This document shows, piece after piece, positions 24,895 through 32,135 of a stretch of 34,953 nt of DNA (within the stretch, counting starts at the first letter, position 1; the number at the start of each line of letters is the position of its first letter). A program made the position numbers and the translations under genes. This stretch comes from Gemmatimonadota bacterium. Its GTDB lineage: Bacteria > Gemmatimonadota > Gemmatimonadetes > Gemmatimonadales > GWC2-71-9. Below the pieces are notes generated by a model. It saw only the letters and a program-made list of their open reading frames with translations. It was not told where the DNA came from and did not search any database. The stretch spans positions 1 through 34,953 of the forward strand of contig JAHECL010000012.1 in assembly GCA_024641745.1 (NCBI GenBank), read 5' to 3'.

Positions 24895-24960
24895 AGTACA
24901 AGTACTTCTATTGATATATAAGACTAGTAGTAGTAGTAGAGGGTGTGGGGATGTGGATGA
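24895..24960 (-). other. oriC: Replication origin core (oriC): DnaA boxes, DnaA-trios and AT-rich unwinding site
   Basis: Read on the minus strand, from dnaA toward dnaN: DnaA box TCATCCACA (24960-24952, 8/9 to TTATCCACA), a weaker box ATCCCCACA (24952-24944, 6/9), a CCCT stretch, then CTA repeated five times (24939-24925), then CTTATATATCAATAG (24922-24908). On the opposite strand the repeats read 3'-GAT-5' five times, the DnaA-trio consensus that DnaA uses to open the duplex, followed by the AT-rich part that melts. Order and polarity match the Bacillus subtilis basal unwinding system. At the far end, AGTACAAGTACT (24895-24906) is a small interrupted palindrome. The rest of the gap to 25092 has only weak CCACA cores (25017-25025, 25061-25069, 25071-25079). 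Confidence 0.85.
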
Positions 24961-25092
24961 CATCGCCAACCCACCGCACCGCAACATCCTTGCTCACGTC
25001 GGCGCTGTCGGAACCGTGTGGAGCATCTGGAAAGACCCGCCGATTCCACGCGCCAACGTTGATTCCACATCTGCCCACATTCGCCGCGCCGA

Positions 25093-26478
25093 CTATTGTG
25101 CGAACAACTCCTGCCGTGCCAGCTCAACTCGCTCGCGGAACGCACGATCGCGCGCCATCTGGCGCTCCACCTTGTCCACACTGTGAATCACGGTGCTGTG
25201 GTCGCGACCACCGAACGCCTGCCCGATTTCCACCAGCTGCATCTGCAGGACTTCCCGCGCCAGGTACATCGCGATCTGCCGCGGCACCGTCAGGGTCTGG
25301 ATGCGCGCCTTGGAGCGCAGGCCCTCGGGAGTGACGCCCCACCGTCGTGACACAATTTCCTGGACCCGGTCCACCGACGGCATGGCGCGGGGTGTCACGC
25401 TGGCCGCCTCCTCGCTGGCCTTGATCTTGTCGGCCAGGGACTCGCGCGCCAGTTCGATGGTGATCTCGCGGTGCTTCAGCGACGCGAAGAGCAGCAGCTT
25501 GATGATACAGCCCTCGAGCTCCCGCACGTTCGACCGCACATGCTCGGCGATGAACCGGAGGACATCGTCCGGGATCGTCATCTCGAGGTGGTCCTGCTCC
25601 TGCTTCTTCTGCAGGATGGCGATCCGGTGTTCGAGGTCGGGGAGCCCGCTGTCGGCCACCATCCCCCACTCGAAGCGGCTGACCAGCCGGGCCTCGAGGC
25701 CCGGGAGCTCCTTGGGCGGCCGGTCGGAGGTCACCACGATCTGCTTCCCCGCCTCGTAGAGGGCGTTGAAGGTGTGGAAGAACTCCTCCTGCGTCCGCTC
25801 CTTGCCCTCCAGGAAGTGGACGTCGTCCACCAGGAGGAGGTCCACGTCGACCCGATACCGGCGCTTGAGCTCCGGGGTAGTGCGGCTGTGGATGCTCTCG
25901 ATGACCTCGTTGATGAACTGCTCGGCGCCGACGAAGAGGACCCGGGTGCTGGGGTCCCGCTCGACGACCGCGTGGGCGATGGCCTGCATCAGGTGGGTCT
26001 TGCCCAGCCCGGTGGCCCCGTAGATGAAGAGCGGGTTGTAGGTCTTGCCCGGCGCCTCGGCGACCGCGTGGGCGGCGGCGGCGGCCAGCTCGTTCGACTT
26101 CCCGATGACGAAGGTGTCGAAGGTGTAGCGCTCGTTGAGCGGCTGGGTGTTGCGAATGGCCGCCGCCGCCTCGGGCGCGGAGGCCGGCGGCGCCACGAAG
26201 AAGTCCATCTGCGGGCGCTGTTGCCGCTCTTCCTGGACCCGGAAGACGATCCGGGTGGCATGCCCCAGCAGCGGCTCGGCCAGTCGGGCGAGGACGCCGG
26301 CGTGCTTGGTCTCGTTCCACTCGACGGCAAACTGGTCCGGGGCGCCAATGACCAGATCGGATCCTTCCAGCGCTATCGCCGTCGTCGGCTCCAGCCAGGT
26401 GCGGATCGCATGTTCTGGAAGCTCGCGGTGTGCATCTTCGAGGATGCGTTTCCAGGCTTCTTTGGCGGACAGCGGCAT
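25093..26478 (-). CDS. dnaA: Chromosomal replication initiator DnaA
   Basis: 461 aa. Domain I (about 1-80) begins AKEAWKRILEDAHRELPEHAI; a short linker follows; the AAA+ domain III starts at LNERYTFDTFVIGKSNELA. Walker A GATGLGKTHL (154-163), Walker B DLLLVDDVHF (213-222), sensor 1 IVVTSDRPPKELPGLE, and the arginine-finger segment RLVSRFEWG are intact. Domain IV has LYLxxE-like AMYLAREVLQMQLVEIG and the DNA-binding signature GGRDHSTVIHSVDKVE, which reads the DnaA box. ATP-DnaA assembles on the boxes and trios described beside it. It is divergent from rpmH. The promoter upstream carries a DnaA box, which points to self-repression. Confidence 0.98.
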   Translation of the reverse strand: MPLSAKEAWKRILEDAHRELPEHAIRTWLEPTTAIALEGSDLVIGAPDQFAVEWNETKHAGVLARLAEPLLGHATRIVFRVQEERQQRPQMDFFVAPPASAPEAAAAIRNTQPLNERYTFDTFVIGKSNELAAAAAHAVAEAPGKTYNPLFIYGATGLGKTHLMQAIAHAVVERDPSTRVLFVGAEQFINEVIESIHSRTTPELKRRYRVDVDLLLVDDVHFLEGKERTQEEFFHTFNALYEAGKQIVVTSDRPPKELPGLEARLVSRFEWGMVADSGLPDLEHRIAILQKKQEQDHLEMTIPDDVLRFIAEHVRSNVRELEGCIIKLLLFASLKHREITIELARESLADKIKASEEAASVTPRAMPSVDRVQEIVSRRWGVTPEGLRSKARIQTLTVPRQIAMYLAREVLQMQLVEIGQAFGGRDHSTVIHSVDKVERQMARDRAFRERVELARQELFAQ

Positions 26479-26520
26479 CGAGACTCGTGTACCCGGTGGG
26501 AGATTTACCTTGGGGGGACG

Positions 26521-26549
26521 ATTCTATGGCTCAGGTGTGGAAAAGTCAA
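26521..26549 (-). promoter_or_regulatory. dnaA promoter with an internal DnaA box
   Basis: On the minus strand: TTGACT (26549-26544), 17-nt spacer, TAGAAT (26526-26521); 5/6 at both elements. The spacer begins with TTTCCACA, so TTTTCCACA (26544-26536, 8/9 to the DnaA box) overlaps the end of the -35 and fills half the spacer. The leader to ATG 26478 is about 36 nt. Confidence 0.75.
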
Positions 26550-26862
26550 CGCAGCACTATCTGCGGCGCGCGTGACGCGCTCTTGACAGATCCGGAATCG
26601 ATGTTCACGAACTCCGGAACCAGAGGGAAGACAGGGAGATGCGTGTGTGTTTCCACACGCCGCGCGACTCCGGCGCGGATGTGCATTGCCCGTTACATGG
26701 CAATCGGACGGGCTCAGCGCTGAGGGCCGGCTCGGGAGCCTCGTGTGGCGCGCCGAGACCGGTGTTCATGCCCGCAGCCCCGCCTCCCTCCCCCCTCCTT
26801 GACCTGTCCACATGGTGAGTTTAGCTTTCTCGGCTCATTAAGTCTCACTATAGGATAGAGTT
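26550..26862. other. dnaA-rpmH intergenic region with DnaA-box-like sites and palindromes
   Basis: This part of the 384-bp gap between divergent dnaA and rpmH codes for nothing I can support. It holds: a 7-bp hairpin GCGTGTG/CACACGC (26641-26660) containing GTTTCCACA (26649-26657, 7/9 to a DnaA box); the inverted repeat ATTGCC/GGCAAT (26685-26704, 8-nt loop); the perfect 12-bp palindrome CTCAGCGCTGAG (26713-26724); and CTGTCCACA (26804-26812, 7/9). Together with the box in the dnaA promoter this would be the upstream half of a bipartite origin like that of B. subtilis. A putative rpmH promoter, TTGACC (26799-26804), 17 nt, TAGCTT (26822-26827), overlaps the last box. Confidence 0.5.
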
Positions 26863-27024
26863 ATGAAGCCCACGTATCGGCCGCGGAACAAGCGGCGTAT
26901 CAGCAAGCATGGCTTCCGCGCCCGGATGGCGACCCGCTGGGGTCGCGCGGTGCTGTCCCGCCGTCGGAAGAAGGGTCGGAAGTCGCTGGCCGTCAGCCTT
27001 CCGTCGAAGCACGGGGGCTCCTGA
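26863..27024 (+). CDS. rpmH: Ribosomal protein bL34
   Basis: 53 aa, very basic, somewhat longer than the usual 44-47 residues of bL34 because of a short tail (SLPSKHGGS). The family pattern is complete: [20 protein letters not shown], then [19 protein letters not shown]. Start ATG 26863 has AGGA 7 nt upstream. It is part of the large ribosomal subunit. The order rpmH-rnpA-yidD-yidC-mnmE is the conserved bacterial cluster beside oriC. The rnpA reading frame remains open through the whole gene. Confidence 0.97.
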   Translation: MKPTYRPRNKRRISKHGFRARMATRWGRAVLSRRRKKGRKSLAVSLPSKHGGS

Positions 27025-27386
27025 CGTCCGGTGAGGAATTTCCGCGGGCCAGGCGGCTCGCGAAATCGTCGGACATCCGCCGTCTGCTCTCGAGGGGCCG
27101 ACGGATGCGCACCGGGCATCTGGATTTTCTCTGGTTGGACAACACGGCGGGCCTTCCCCGGATGGGACTCATCGTCCCGAAGTACCAATCCACGGGGGTG
27201 GCCCGCAATCGTTTGCGCCGCCGGCTGAAGGAACTCTGGCGGCGCGAGGTGCAGGGTGCCACGCCGCCCTTCGACCTGCTGGTGCGGGCGCGCCGCGAGG
27301 CGTATGGGGCCCCGTTTTCCGCGCTCCGGTCGGAGGTCCATGCCTGGCGCGACGCCGTCGCCGGGGGCGCCGATGCGGCTTCGTGA
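27021..27386 (+). CDS. rnpA: RNase P protein component, with an irregular start
   Basis: The protein subunit of RNase P, which helps the rnpB RNA bind pre-tRNA leaders. Homology is clear in one frame: [20 protein letters not shown] at the N-terminus (like the F-P-x-x-x-R-L start of RnpA), [11 protein letters not shown], then the RNR signature [17 protein letters not shown], ending [11 protein letters not shown]. The first ATG in frame is 27105, which would give 93 aa and lose the conserved N-terminal 25 residues. No ATG, GTG or TTG exists between the in-frame stop at 26856 and 27105. I give CTG 27021 (121 aa), which overlaps the rpmH stop as CTGA, as the best guess; a lost base near 27034 that would bring GTG 27031 into frame is the alternative. 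It overlaps yidD by 14 nt. Confidence 0.85.
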   Translation: MTSGEEFPRARRLAKSSDIRRLLSRGRRMRTGHLDFLWLDNTAGLPRMGLIVPKYQSTGVARNRLRRRLKELWRREVQGATPPFDLLVRARREAYGAPFSALRSEVHAWRDAVAGGADAAS

Positions 27387-27600
27387 ACTGCCGCGCCGGG
27401 TGCTGCGCCTCCCGATCCGCGGCTACCAGCGGTTCATCAGCCCGGCGCTGCCGCCGAGCTGCCGGTTTTCGCCGAGCTGTTCCCAGTACGCGCTCGAGGC
27501 GGTCGAGAAGTACGGCGCCCTCAGGGGGACCTGGCTCGCCGCCCGCCGACTCATTCGCTGCCACCCGTTCAATCCCGGCGGGTATGACCCGATTCCCTGA
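27373..27600 (+). CDS. yidD: Membrane protein insertion efficiency factor YidD
   Basis: 75 aa from ATG 27373, the usual size; a longer in-frame reading upstream is rnpA shadow. The family hallmark is complete: [20 protein letters not shown], then [16 protein letters not shown] with the two conserved Cys, and [18 protein letters not shown] at the C-terminus. YidD is a small peripheral inner-membrane protein thought to aid YidC-dependent insertion, and it sits directly before yidC (15-nt gap). Its first 14 nt overlap the end of rnpA. Confidence 0.96.
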   Translation: MRLRELPRRVLRLPIRGYQRFISPALPPSCRFSPSCSQYALEAVEKYGALRGTWLAARRLIRCHPFNPGGYDPIP

Positions 27601-27615
27601 TCCCGTGACCTGACC

Positions 27616-29325
27616 ATGGATCGTCGATTCATCTGGGCGATGGCGCTCATGACCCTGATCGTCATGGTGCCCAGCCTCCTCATGAAGAAGCCGCCGGTGG
27701 TCCCGGTGCCCGCCGACTCGGTGGCGACCACGGCGACGATCGCCCCGGCGCCGGAAGCCGCTCCGGCGCTCGCGCCGCCGCCGCCGGCCGCGGACGCCCA
27801 GCCGGACCCGGCGCTCGACGCCGCGCCGGGCGACACCGTGCTGGTGCACACCGCCCTTGCCACGTACGGCATCGCCACCCGCGGCGCGCGCCTCGTGACC
27901 GCGGAACTGACCGAATACGGCGACCAGGCGCCGGGCGCGAAGGGACGCGCGGCGAACCTGACGCCCCCCGGCTCGGCGCTGATGGGCCTGCGCCTGGTGC
28001 TCGGCGCGGATACCCTCAGGCTGGACGACTGGAACTTCACCACCACCGCGGCGGAGATGTCCACCGACGTCGCCAAGACGATCGACTTCACCGCCACCCG
28101 CGGTGAGGTGACCGTCACCCTCGCCTACACCTTCCGGCCGAACACCTACCAGATCGGGGTCGTGGGCTCCGTGACCGGCGTCGGCCCGAACGGCGGGCTG
28201 GTTCTGGTGGGGATGGGGCCCGGCCTGGCGAACACCGAAGCCAACCTGGCCGAGAACGAGCGGGCCATGGGGTACGTGACCAAGGCCCAGGGCACGAAGT
28301 TCAAGGCCTTCCAGTCGCTCGACACCGCGGAAGTGGCCACCGTGAGCGGTCCGTTCGAGTGGGTGGCGATCAAGTCGAAGTACTTCGTGGCGGCCGTGCT
28401 CGCCTTCGAGCCGGGCGCGGCGCCGATCGGCGGGCTGACGGTCCGGCCGCTGCCCGAGCCCGGCCAGAAGAAGGCGCACCGCGCCGCCGTCTGGGCCAGC
28501 ATGCTCCTTCCCGCGGCGGGCGAGTTCCGGTACGAGCTCTATGCCGGGCCGATGGAGCACCCCCGCCTGGCCAGGGTCGGCCACGACTTCGACGACGTGA
28601 ACCCCTACGGCTGGCCGGGCTTCCGGACCATCATCCGCCCGGTGGCGGTGGCGGTGCGCTGGATGCTGGTGTGGATGCACACCAACCTGCACCTGGCCTA
28701 CGGCATGGTGCTGGTGCTGTTCGGGATCCTGGTGCGGCTCATCCTCTGGCCGCTCAACCAGAAGGCGATGCGTTCCTCGATGGCGATGCAGGCCATCCAG
28801 CCCGAGCTGAAGGCGATCCAGGACAAGTACAAGGAAGACCCGAAGCGGCTGCAGCAGGAGATGTTCAAGCTGTACAAGGAGCACGGCGTCAACCCGCTGG
28901 GCGGGTGCTGGCCGATGATGCTCCCGATGCCGGTGCTGCTGGCGCTCTTCTTCGTCTTCCAGAACACCATCGAGCTCCGCGGGCAGGCCTTCCTCTGGCT
29001 CCCCGACCTGGCGCGCCCCGACCCCCTCTACATCATCCCGCTCATCATGGGCCTCTCGATGTTCGGGCTGACCCGGATGGGCCAGCGCGGGCTCCCGCCG
29101 AACCCGCAGATGAAGATGATGATGTACGTCATGCCGGTCATGATGACGGTGCTCTTCCTCAACTTCGCCTCGGGGCTCAACCTGTACTACGCGGTGAGCA
29201 ACCTGGCGAGCATTCCGCAGCAGTGGCTCATCAGCGAGGAGCGGATGAAGCTGATGGCGCTGCGGAACGGTGGGGGAGAGAAGAAGCAGGACGCGACGAA
29301 GCAGCAGGCCTCGAAGAAGAAATAG
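27616..29325 (+). CDS. yidC: Membrane protein insertase YidC
   Basis: 569 aa, the Gram-negative form. An N-terminal transmembrane helix (FIWAMALMTLIVMVPSLLM) leads to a Pro/Ala-rich linker (about 28-75) and the large periplasmic domain (about 75-335; VLVHTALATYGIATRGARLV, FEWVAIKSKYFVAAVLAF). The conserved 60KD_IMP core follows: YGMVLVLFGILVRLILWPLN with the groove Arg, the coiled cytoplasmic hairpin (MQAIQPELKAIQDKYKEDP), HGVNPLGGCWPMMLPMPVLL and the last helices MMMYVMPVMMTVLFLNFASG, NLYYAVSNLASIPQQWLI. The basic tail (KKQDATKQQASKKK) may contact ribosomes. It inserts membrane proteins with or without Sec. The presence of the periplasmic domain supports a diderm host. Confidence 0.97.
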   Translation: MDRRFIWAMALMTLIVMVPSLLMKKPPVVPVPADSVATTATIAPAPEAAPALAPPPPAADAQPDPALDAAPGDTVLVHTALATYGIATRGARLVTAELTEYGDQAPGAKGRAANLTPPGSALMGLRLVLGADTLRLDDWNFTTTAAEMSTDVAKTIDFTATRGEVTVTLAYTFRPNTYQIGVVGSVTGVGPNGGLVLVGMGPGLANTEANLAENERAMGYVTKAQGTKFKAFQSLDTAEVATVSGPFEWVAIKSKYFVAAVLAFEPGAAPIGGLTVRPLPEPGQKKAHRAAVWASMLLPAAGEFRYELYAGPMEHPRLARVGHDFDDVNPYGWPGFRTIIRPVAVAVRWMLVWMHTNLHLAYGMVLVLFGILVRLILWPLNQKAMRSSMAMQAIQPELKAIQDKYKEDPKRLQQEMFKLYKEHGVNPLGGCWPMMLPMPVLLALFFVFQNTIELRGQAFLWLPDLARPDPLYIIPLIMGLSMFGLTRMGQRGLPPNPQMKMMMYVMPVMMTVLFLNFASGLNLYYAVSNLASIPQQWLISEERMKLMALRNGGGEKKQDATKQQASKKK

Positions 29326-29364
29326 CGGAGGTAGTCGGCGTCCCTCGCCCGGACCAACTCCTTC

Positions 29365-29427
29365 GGCACTGCAGTTCACGTCGGAGGGAAGGATCACGCA
29401 GAGGGGCAACCCGTGAACTGACGTGCC
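29365..29427. repeat. Long imperfect inverted repeat between yidC and mnmE
   Basis: GGCAC-TG-CAGTTCACG (29365-29380) faces CGTGAACTG-AC-GTGCC (29412-29427): 14 paired bases with one 2-by-2 mismatch around a 31-nt loop. It begins 40 nt after yidC and ends 42 nt before the mnmE -35. It could end the yidC transcript or be an operator; nothing decides between them. Confidence 0.4.
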
Positions 29428-29468
29428 TCCGGAGCCGGCCCGGGCTTGGGGGGTCTGATACAACCCTG

Positions 29469-29497
29469 CTGCCCCGCTGCTTCGCCCGCGCTACCTT
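29469..29497 (+). promoter_or_regulatory. mnmE promoter, leaderless
   Basis: CTGCCC (29469-29474), 17-nt spacer, TACCTT (29492-29497), then 6 nt to the ATG at 29504. A start 7 nt after the -10 falls on the A of the ATG, so the transcript would have no leader, and indeed no Shine-Dalgarno site is visible. Confidence 0.5.
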
Positions 29498-29503
29498 CCT
29501 CCC

Positions 29504-30859
29504 ATGCTCTCCGATCCGATTGCCGCACTCGCCACGCCGCCGGGCCGTTCCGCCCTGGCGGTGGTCCGGCTGTCGGGGCGCGGTGCGTTCGAGGTCGCGG
29601 CGCGGGTCGTGCCGACTTTCCGGGCGGAGCCGTCGAGGACCGCGCAGCTCGCCTCCTTCGTGCATGGTGACGGCACACTGATCGATCGCGGGCTCTATAC
29701 TGTCTTTCCCAACCCACACAGCTATACCGGCGAGGACCTCGTCGAATTCTCCTGTCATGGGGGGTTCGTCGTGCCGGTGCAGCTGGTGTCGGCCCTGCTT
29801 GCGGCGGGCGCCCGGGCGGCGCTTCCCGGCGAATTCACCCGGCGTGCCGTCCTGAACGGCCGCATGGACCTCCTGCAGGCCGAGGCGGTGGGCGACCTGA
29901 TCGACGCCACCGCCCCGGTCCAGGCCCGCTCGGCGCTGCACCAGCTGGACGGCGGCCTGTCACGCCGGCTGACGGAGCTGCGCACCGCCCTGCTCGACGT
30001 GGAGGCGCTGCTCGGCTACGACATCGACTTTCCCGAGGAGGACGACGGCCCGGTGGCGCCGGCGCGGATCGCCACGCGGATGGCCGACCTGCAGGCGCAG
30101 ATCCGGCGGCTGCTGGCGACGGCCCCCGCCGGGGAGCGGCTCCGCGCCGGGGCGCTCGTGGTGCTGGCCGGCCCTCCCAATGTCGGGAAGTCCTCCCTCT
30201 TCAACGCCCTCCTCGGCACCGACCGCGCCATCGTGACCGCGACCCCCGGCACCACACGCGATGCGATCGAGGCCGCCACCGAGTTCCTCGGCTGGCCGAT
30301 CCGGCTGGTGGACACCGCCGGCCTGCGGGAGTCGGAGGACGAGGCGGAGCAGCTTGGCGTGGGGTTCAGCCGGCGGTATGCGGAAGCGGCGGAGGTGGTC
30401 ATCGCCTGCGCGGCGAGCGGAGACCGGGACACCGGCCGTCAGGGAGGCAGCGTGGTGGTTTCCGACACGACGGCGGGCCGGGTCGTGCATGTGCTCACGA
30501 AGTCCGATCTCGCGGCCCCGCCGCCGCCCCGCCTTCCTCTCTCCCCGATTCCCACCTCCGCCCATACCGGCGAAGGCCTCGACGACCTCAAGGCCGCCGT
30601 CGTCCGACTCGCGTTCGGGAAGCGGGCGGCGTTGCCCGACCTCGAGCCGGCGCTGACCCGCGAGCGGCACCGGATCGCGCTGGAGCGCGCGCAGGCGGCG
30701 CTCCAGGCCGCACTGCCCCAGCTGACCGAGCATCACGAGCCGGTGCTGGCGGCGCATCATCTGCGCGACGCGGCCCGGGCGCTCGAGGCGCTGATCGGGG
30801 TAGTGGATGTCGACGAGGTGCTGGACCGGGTGTTCCGGAGCTTCTGCGTGGGGAAGTGA
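29504..30859 (+). CDS. mnmE: tRNA-5-carboxymethylaminomethyl-2-thiouridine GTPase MnmE
   Basis: 451 aa. With MnmG it modifies U34 of certain tRNAs. The N-terminal folate-binding domain (about 1-115) has [38 protein letters not shown] and [20 protein letters not shown]. The GTPase insert (about 215-380) has G1 [13 protein letters not shown]2 [13 protein letters not shown]3 DTAG and G4 TKSD. The C-terminal [20 protein letters not shown] ends in FCVGK, whose Cys is the conserved catalytic one (usual C-I-G-K). The GTPase domain is a little short between G3 and G4, where an irregular [16 protein letters not shown] replaces the usual region. mnmG does not follow; the next gene is convergent and starts at the adjacent base. 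Confidence 0.96.
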   Translation: MLSDPIAALATPPGRSALAVVRLSGRGAFEVAARVVPTFRAEPSRTAQLASFVHGDGTLIDRGLYTVFPNPHSYTGEDLVEFSCHGGFVVPVQLVSALLAAGARAALPGEFTRRAVLNGRMDLLQAEAVGDLIDATAPVQARSALHQLDGGLSRRLTELRTALLDVEALLGYDIDFPEEDDGPVAPARIATRMADLQAQIRRLLATAPAGERLRAGALVVLAGPPNVGKSSLFNALLGTDRAIVTATPGTTRDAIEAATEFLGWPIRLVDTAGLRESEDEAEQLGVGFSRRYAEAAEVVIACAASGDRDTGRQGGSVVVSDTTAGRVVHVLTKSDLAAPPPPRLPLSPIPTSAHTGEGLDDLKAAVVRLAFGKRAALPDLEPALTRERHRIALERAQAALQAALPQLTEHHEPVLAAHHLRDAARALEALIGVVDVDEVLDRVFRSFCVGK

Positions 30860-31057
30860 TCAGCGCTTCGTGTGCTCGTTGTGGGTGCCGTCGCAGAACG
30901 GGGCGGTCTTCGAGTGGCCGCAGCCGCACAGCTTCAGGATGCCGGGATGCTTCTCGGGCGGGCGGGGGATCGGGGTGCCGTCGCGGTCCTGCAGGACGAC
31001 ATCGCCCTCGATGGAGATGCTGCCGGAGGGCTTGATCGTGATGGTCGTCGGCTTCAC
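30860..31057 (-). CDS. CDGSH iron-sulfur domain protein
   Basis: 65 aa from GTG 31057. The CDGSH motif is complete: LCGCGHSKTAPFCDGTH, i.e. C-x-C-x2-S-x3-P-x-C-D-G-T-H, which binds a [2Fe-2S] cluster through three Cys and one His. The N-terminal half (ITIKPSGSISIEGDVVLQDR, then PEKHPGILKLC) is the usual short strand region of stand-alone bacterial members. Such proteins are proposed to take part in redox sensing or cluster transfer; the precise role is not known. GTG 31057 overlaps the stop of the upstream DUF2268 gene (GTGA), so they are one operon. Its stop touches that of convergent mnmE. Confidence 0.93.
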   Translation of the reverse strand: MKPTTITIKPSGSISIEGDVVLQDRDGTPIPRPPEKHPGILKLCGCGHSKTAPFCDGTHNEHTKR

Positions 31058-31992
31058 GCCACGCCTCGTGCCGCCTCGTCGGCCGCCTGGACGTCTTCCG
31101 CCGGCGCGCGGAGCGCCGCGGCGATGCCGTGCTGGCGGACCAGCGCCTCGGTCATGCGGTGGCCGAGGTAGTAGCCGCTGCGCTCCGGAACAACCTTCCC
31201 CTGCACCAGCCGGGCGGCCGGGCTCATGCCGCCGGAGAGATACCGGAGCCGGAGGCCGAGCGCGCTGCGGTCGAGGTCGGGCTCGACGGCGCGGGTGAGG
31301 AACGCCTCGAGTTCGCGGAGGCGGTGATACTGGCGCCGGGTGTATCCGAAATAGTCACTCAGCCGGAAGCCGGGAGCGACCGCCTCGGCGGCGCGCACGG
31401 CGAGTCCTTCATTGACGAGGAGCTCGCGGAGGGTGGCGCGGCGACCGGTCTCCCAGTAGTCGTAGTAGCCGGCAGCATCCGACACCAGGCGTCGGAGATC
31501 GCTCCGGCTCGTCGCCGAGGTGTAGCGCACCGTGTGCGCCATCTCGTGGGCGACCCAGAGCGGGATCAGGTCGGGGGTGAGCCCGAGGCCGTAGGTCTCC
31601 GGGTTGGCGCGGCCGGTGAAGTGCTCGAGGCAGATGAACGCGACCCCGCGTCCGCCGACGACCAGTTCCCCGGCGTTGGCGCCGCCCATCCCCACCATCA
31701 GGTAGCAGTCGGTCGGCCGGTCCACCTGCAGTGTATCCTCGGCGCGGGTCAGCGTCTCCTCGACGGTGCGCACGATGTCGACAGTCGAGAGGAGGGCGTG
31801 CAAGTCGCTGCGGTCGGCGGCCAGTGCGGTACGCACGACCTCCCGGGCGGCGGGTGATTCGGGCTCGAGGACGTAGTTGCGCCAGTAGGCAGTGAGGACG
31901 GCGCGGTGGGCATCGAAGTATCGCTGCCAGGCCGCCTCACGATCGGGGTCGGCAAGCACGGCGAGAAAATCGGGGACGAGATTAATGAGCAC
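31054..31992 (-). CDS. DUF2268-like putative zinc-dependent protease
   Basis: 312 aa from GTG 31992. The zinc motif HEMAHTVRY (H-E-x-x-H, near residue 150) comes after LIPLWVA, and a downstream LLVNEGLAVRAAE gives the third ligand Glu, the spacing seen in DUF2268 predicted Zn-dependent proteases (gluzincin type). The region DCYLMVGMGGANAGELVVGG and the C-terminal SGYYLGHRMTEALVRQHG are also in the style of that family. No signal peptide or transmembrane helix is present, so it is cytoplasmic. Substrates are unknown. It shares a 4-nt overlap with the CDGSH gene. Confidence 0.8.
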   Translation of the reverse strand: MLINLVPDFLAVLADPDREAAWQRYFDAHRAVLTAYWRNYVLEPESPAAREVVRTALAADRSDLHALLSTVDIVRTVEETLTRAEDTLQVDRPTDCYLMVGMGGANAGELVVGGRGVAFICLEHFTGRANPETYGLGLTPDLIPLWVAHEMAHTVRYTSATSRSDLRRLVSDAAGYYDYWETGRRATLRELLVNEGLAVRAAEAVAPGFRLSDYFGYTRRQYHRLRELEAFLTRAVEPDLDRSALGLRLRYLSGGMSPAARLVQGKVVPERSGYYLGHRMTEALVRQHGIAAALRAPAEDVQAADEAARGVA

Positions 31993-31997
31993 GCGCC

Positions 31998-32026
31998 AGA
32001 ATAGGAAAGAATGGTGCGCGATGCAA
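31998..32026 (-). promoter_or_regulatory. Promoter of the DUF2268-CDGSH operon, leaderless
   Basis: On the minus strand: TTGCAT (32026-32021), 17-nt spacer, TATTCT (32003-31998), then 5 nt to GTG 31992. The transcript should begin at or next to the start codon. Confidence 0.5.
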
Positions 32027-32079
32027 GTGGGGTGATCGGCGACGCGCTGTCAGGCGGGCAGGCGGAAAGGGAGGACACC

Positions 32080-32110
32080 GGAAAAATCAAGGGCGCCCCA
32101 GGGGGCGCCC
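32080..32110 (-). terminator. Intrinsic terminator of the cbs-ddl-rhomboid operon
   Basis: On the minus strand, 26 nt after the rhomboid stop, a 9-bp GC stem (32110-32102 with 32099-32091) is followed directly by TTGATTTTT (32090-32082). This is the only hairpin in the window with a real T tract. Confidence 0.8.
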
Positions 32111-32135
32111 GTGCACACCAGGGGTGGACGCGGGA

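Noticed and set aside
24925-24939. TAG x5 as a simple microsatellite
   Set aside because: Its exact position and polarity between DnaA boxes and an AT-rich run fit DnaA-trios better, although a repeat origin by slippage is still possible.
25172-25180. TTGTCCACA inside dnaA as a functional DnaA box
   Set aside because: It encodes part of the conserved HSVDKV segment of DnaA domain IV, so the match is explained by protein conservation.
26601-26723. Small plus-strand ORF of 40 codons in the dnaA-rpmH gap
   Set aside because: No ribosome site, composition unlike its neighbours, and it runs through origin-type repeats.
27031-27228. GTG-started ORF as rnpA
   Set aside because: It reads the wrong frame; RnpA homology, including the RNR signature, is in the other frame. 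It matters only if a base is missing here.
27169-29463. 764-codon minus-strand open frame opposite yidC
   Set aside because: Low-complexity shadow of yidC.
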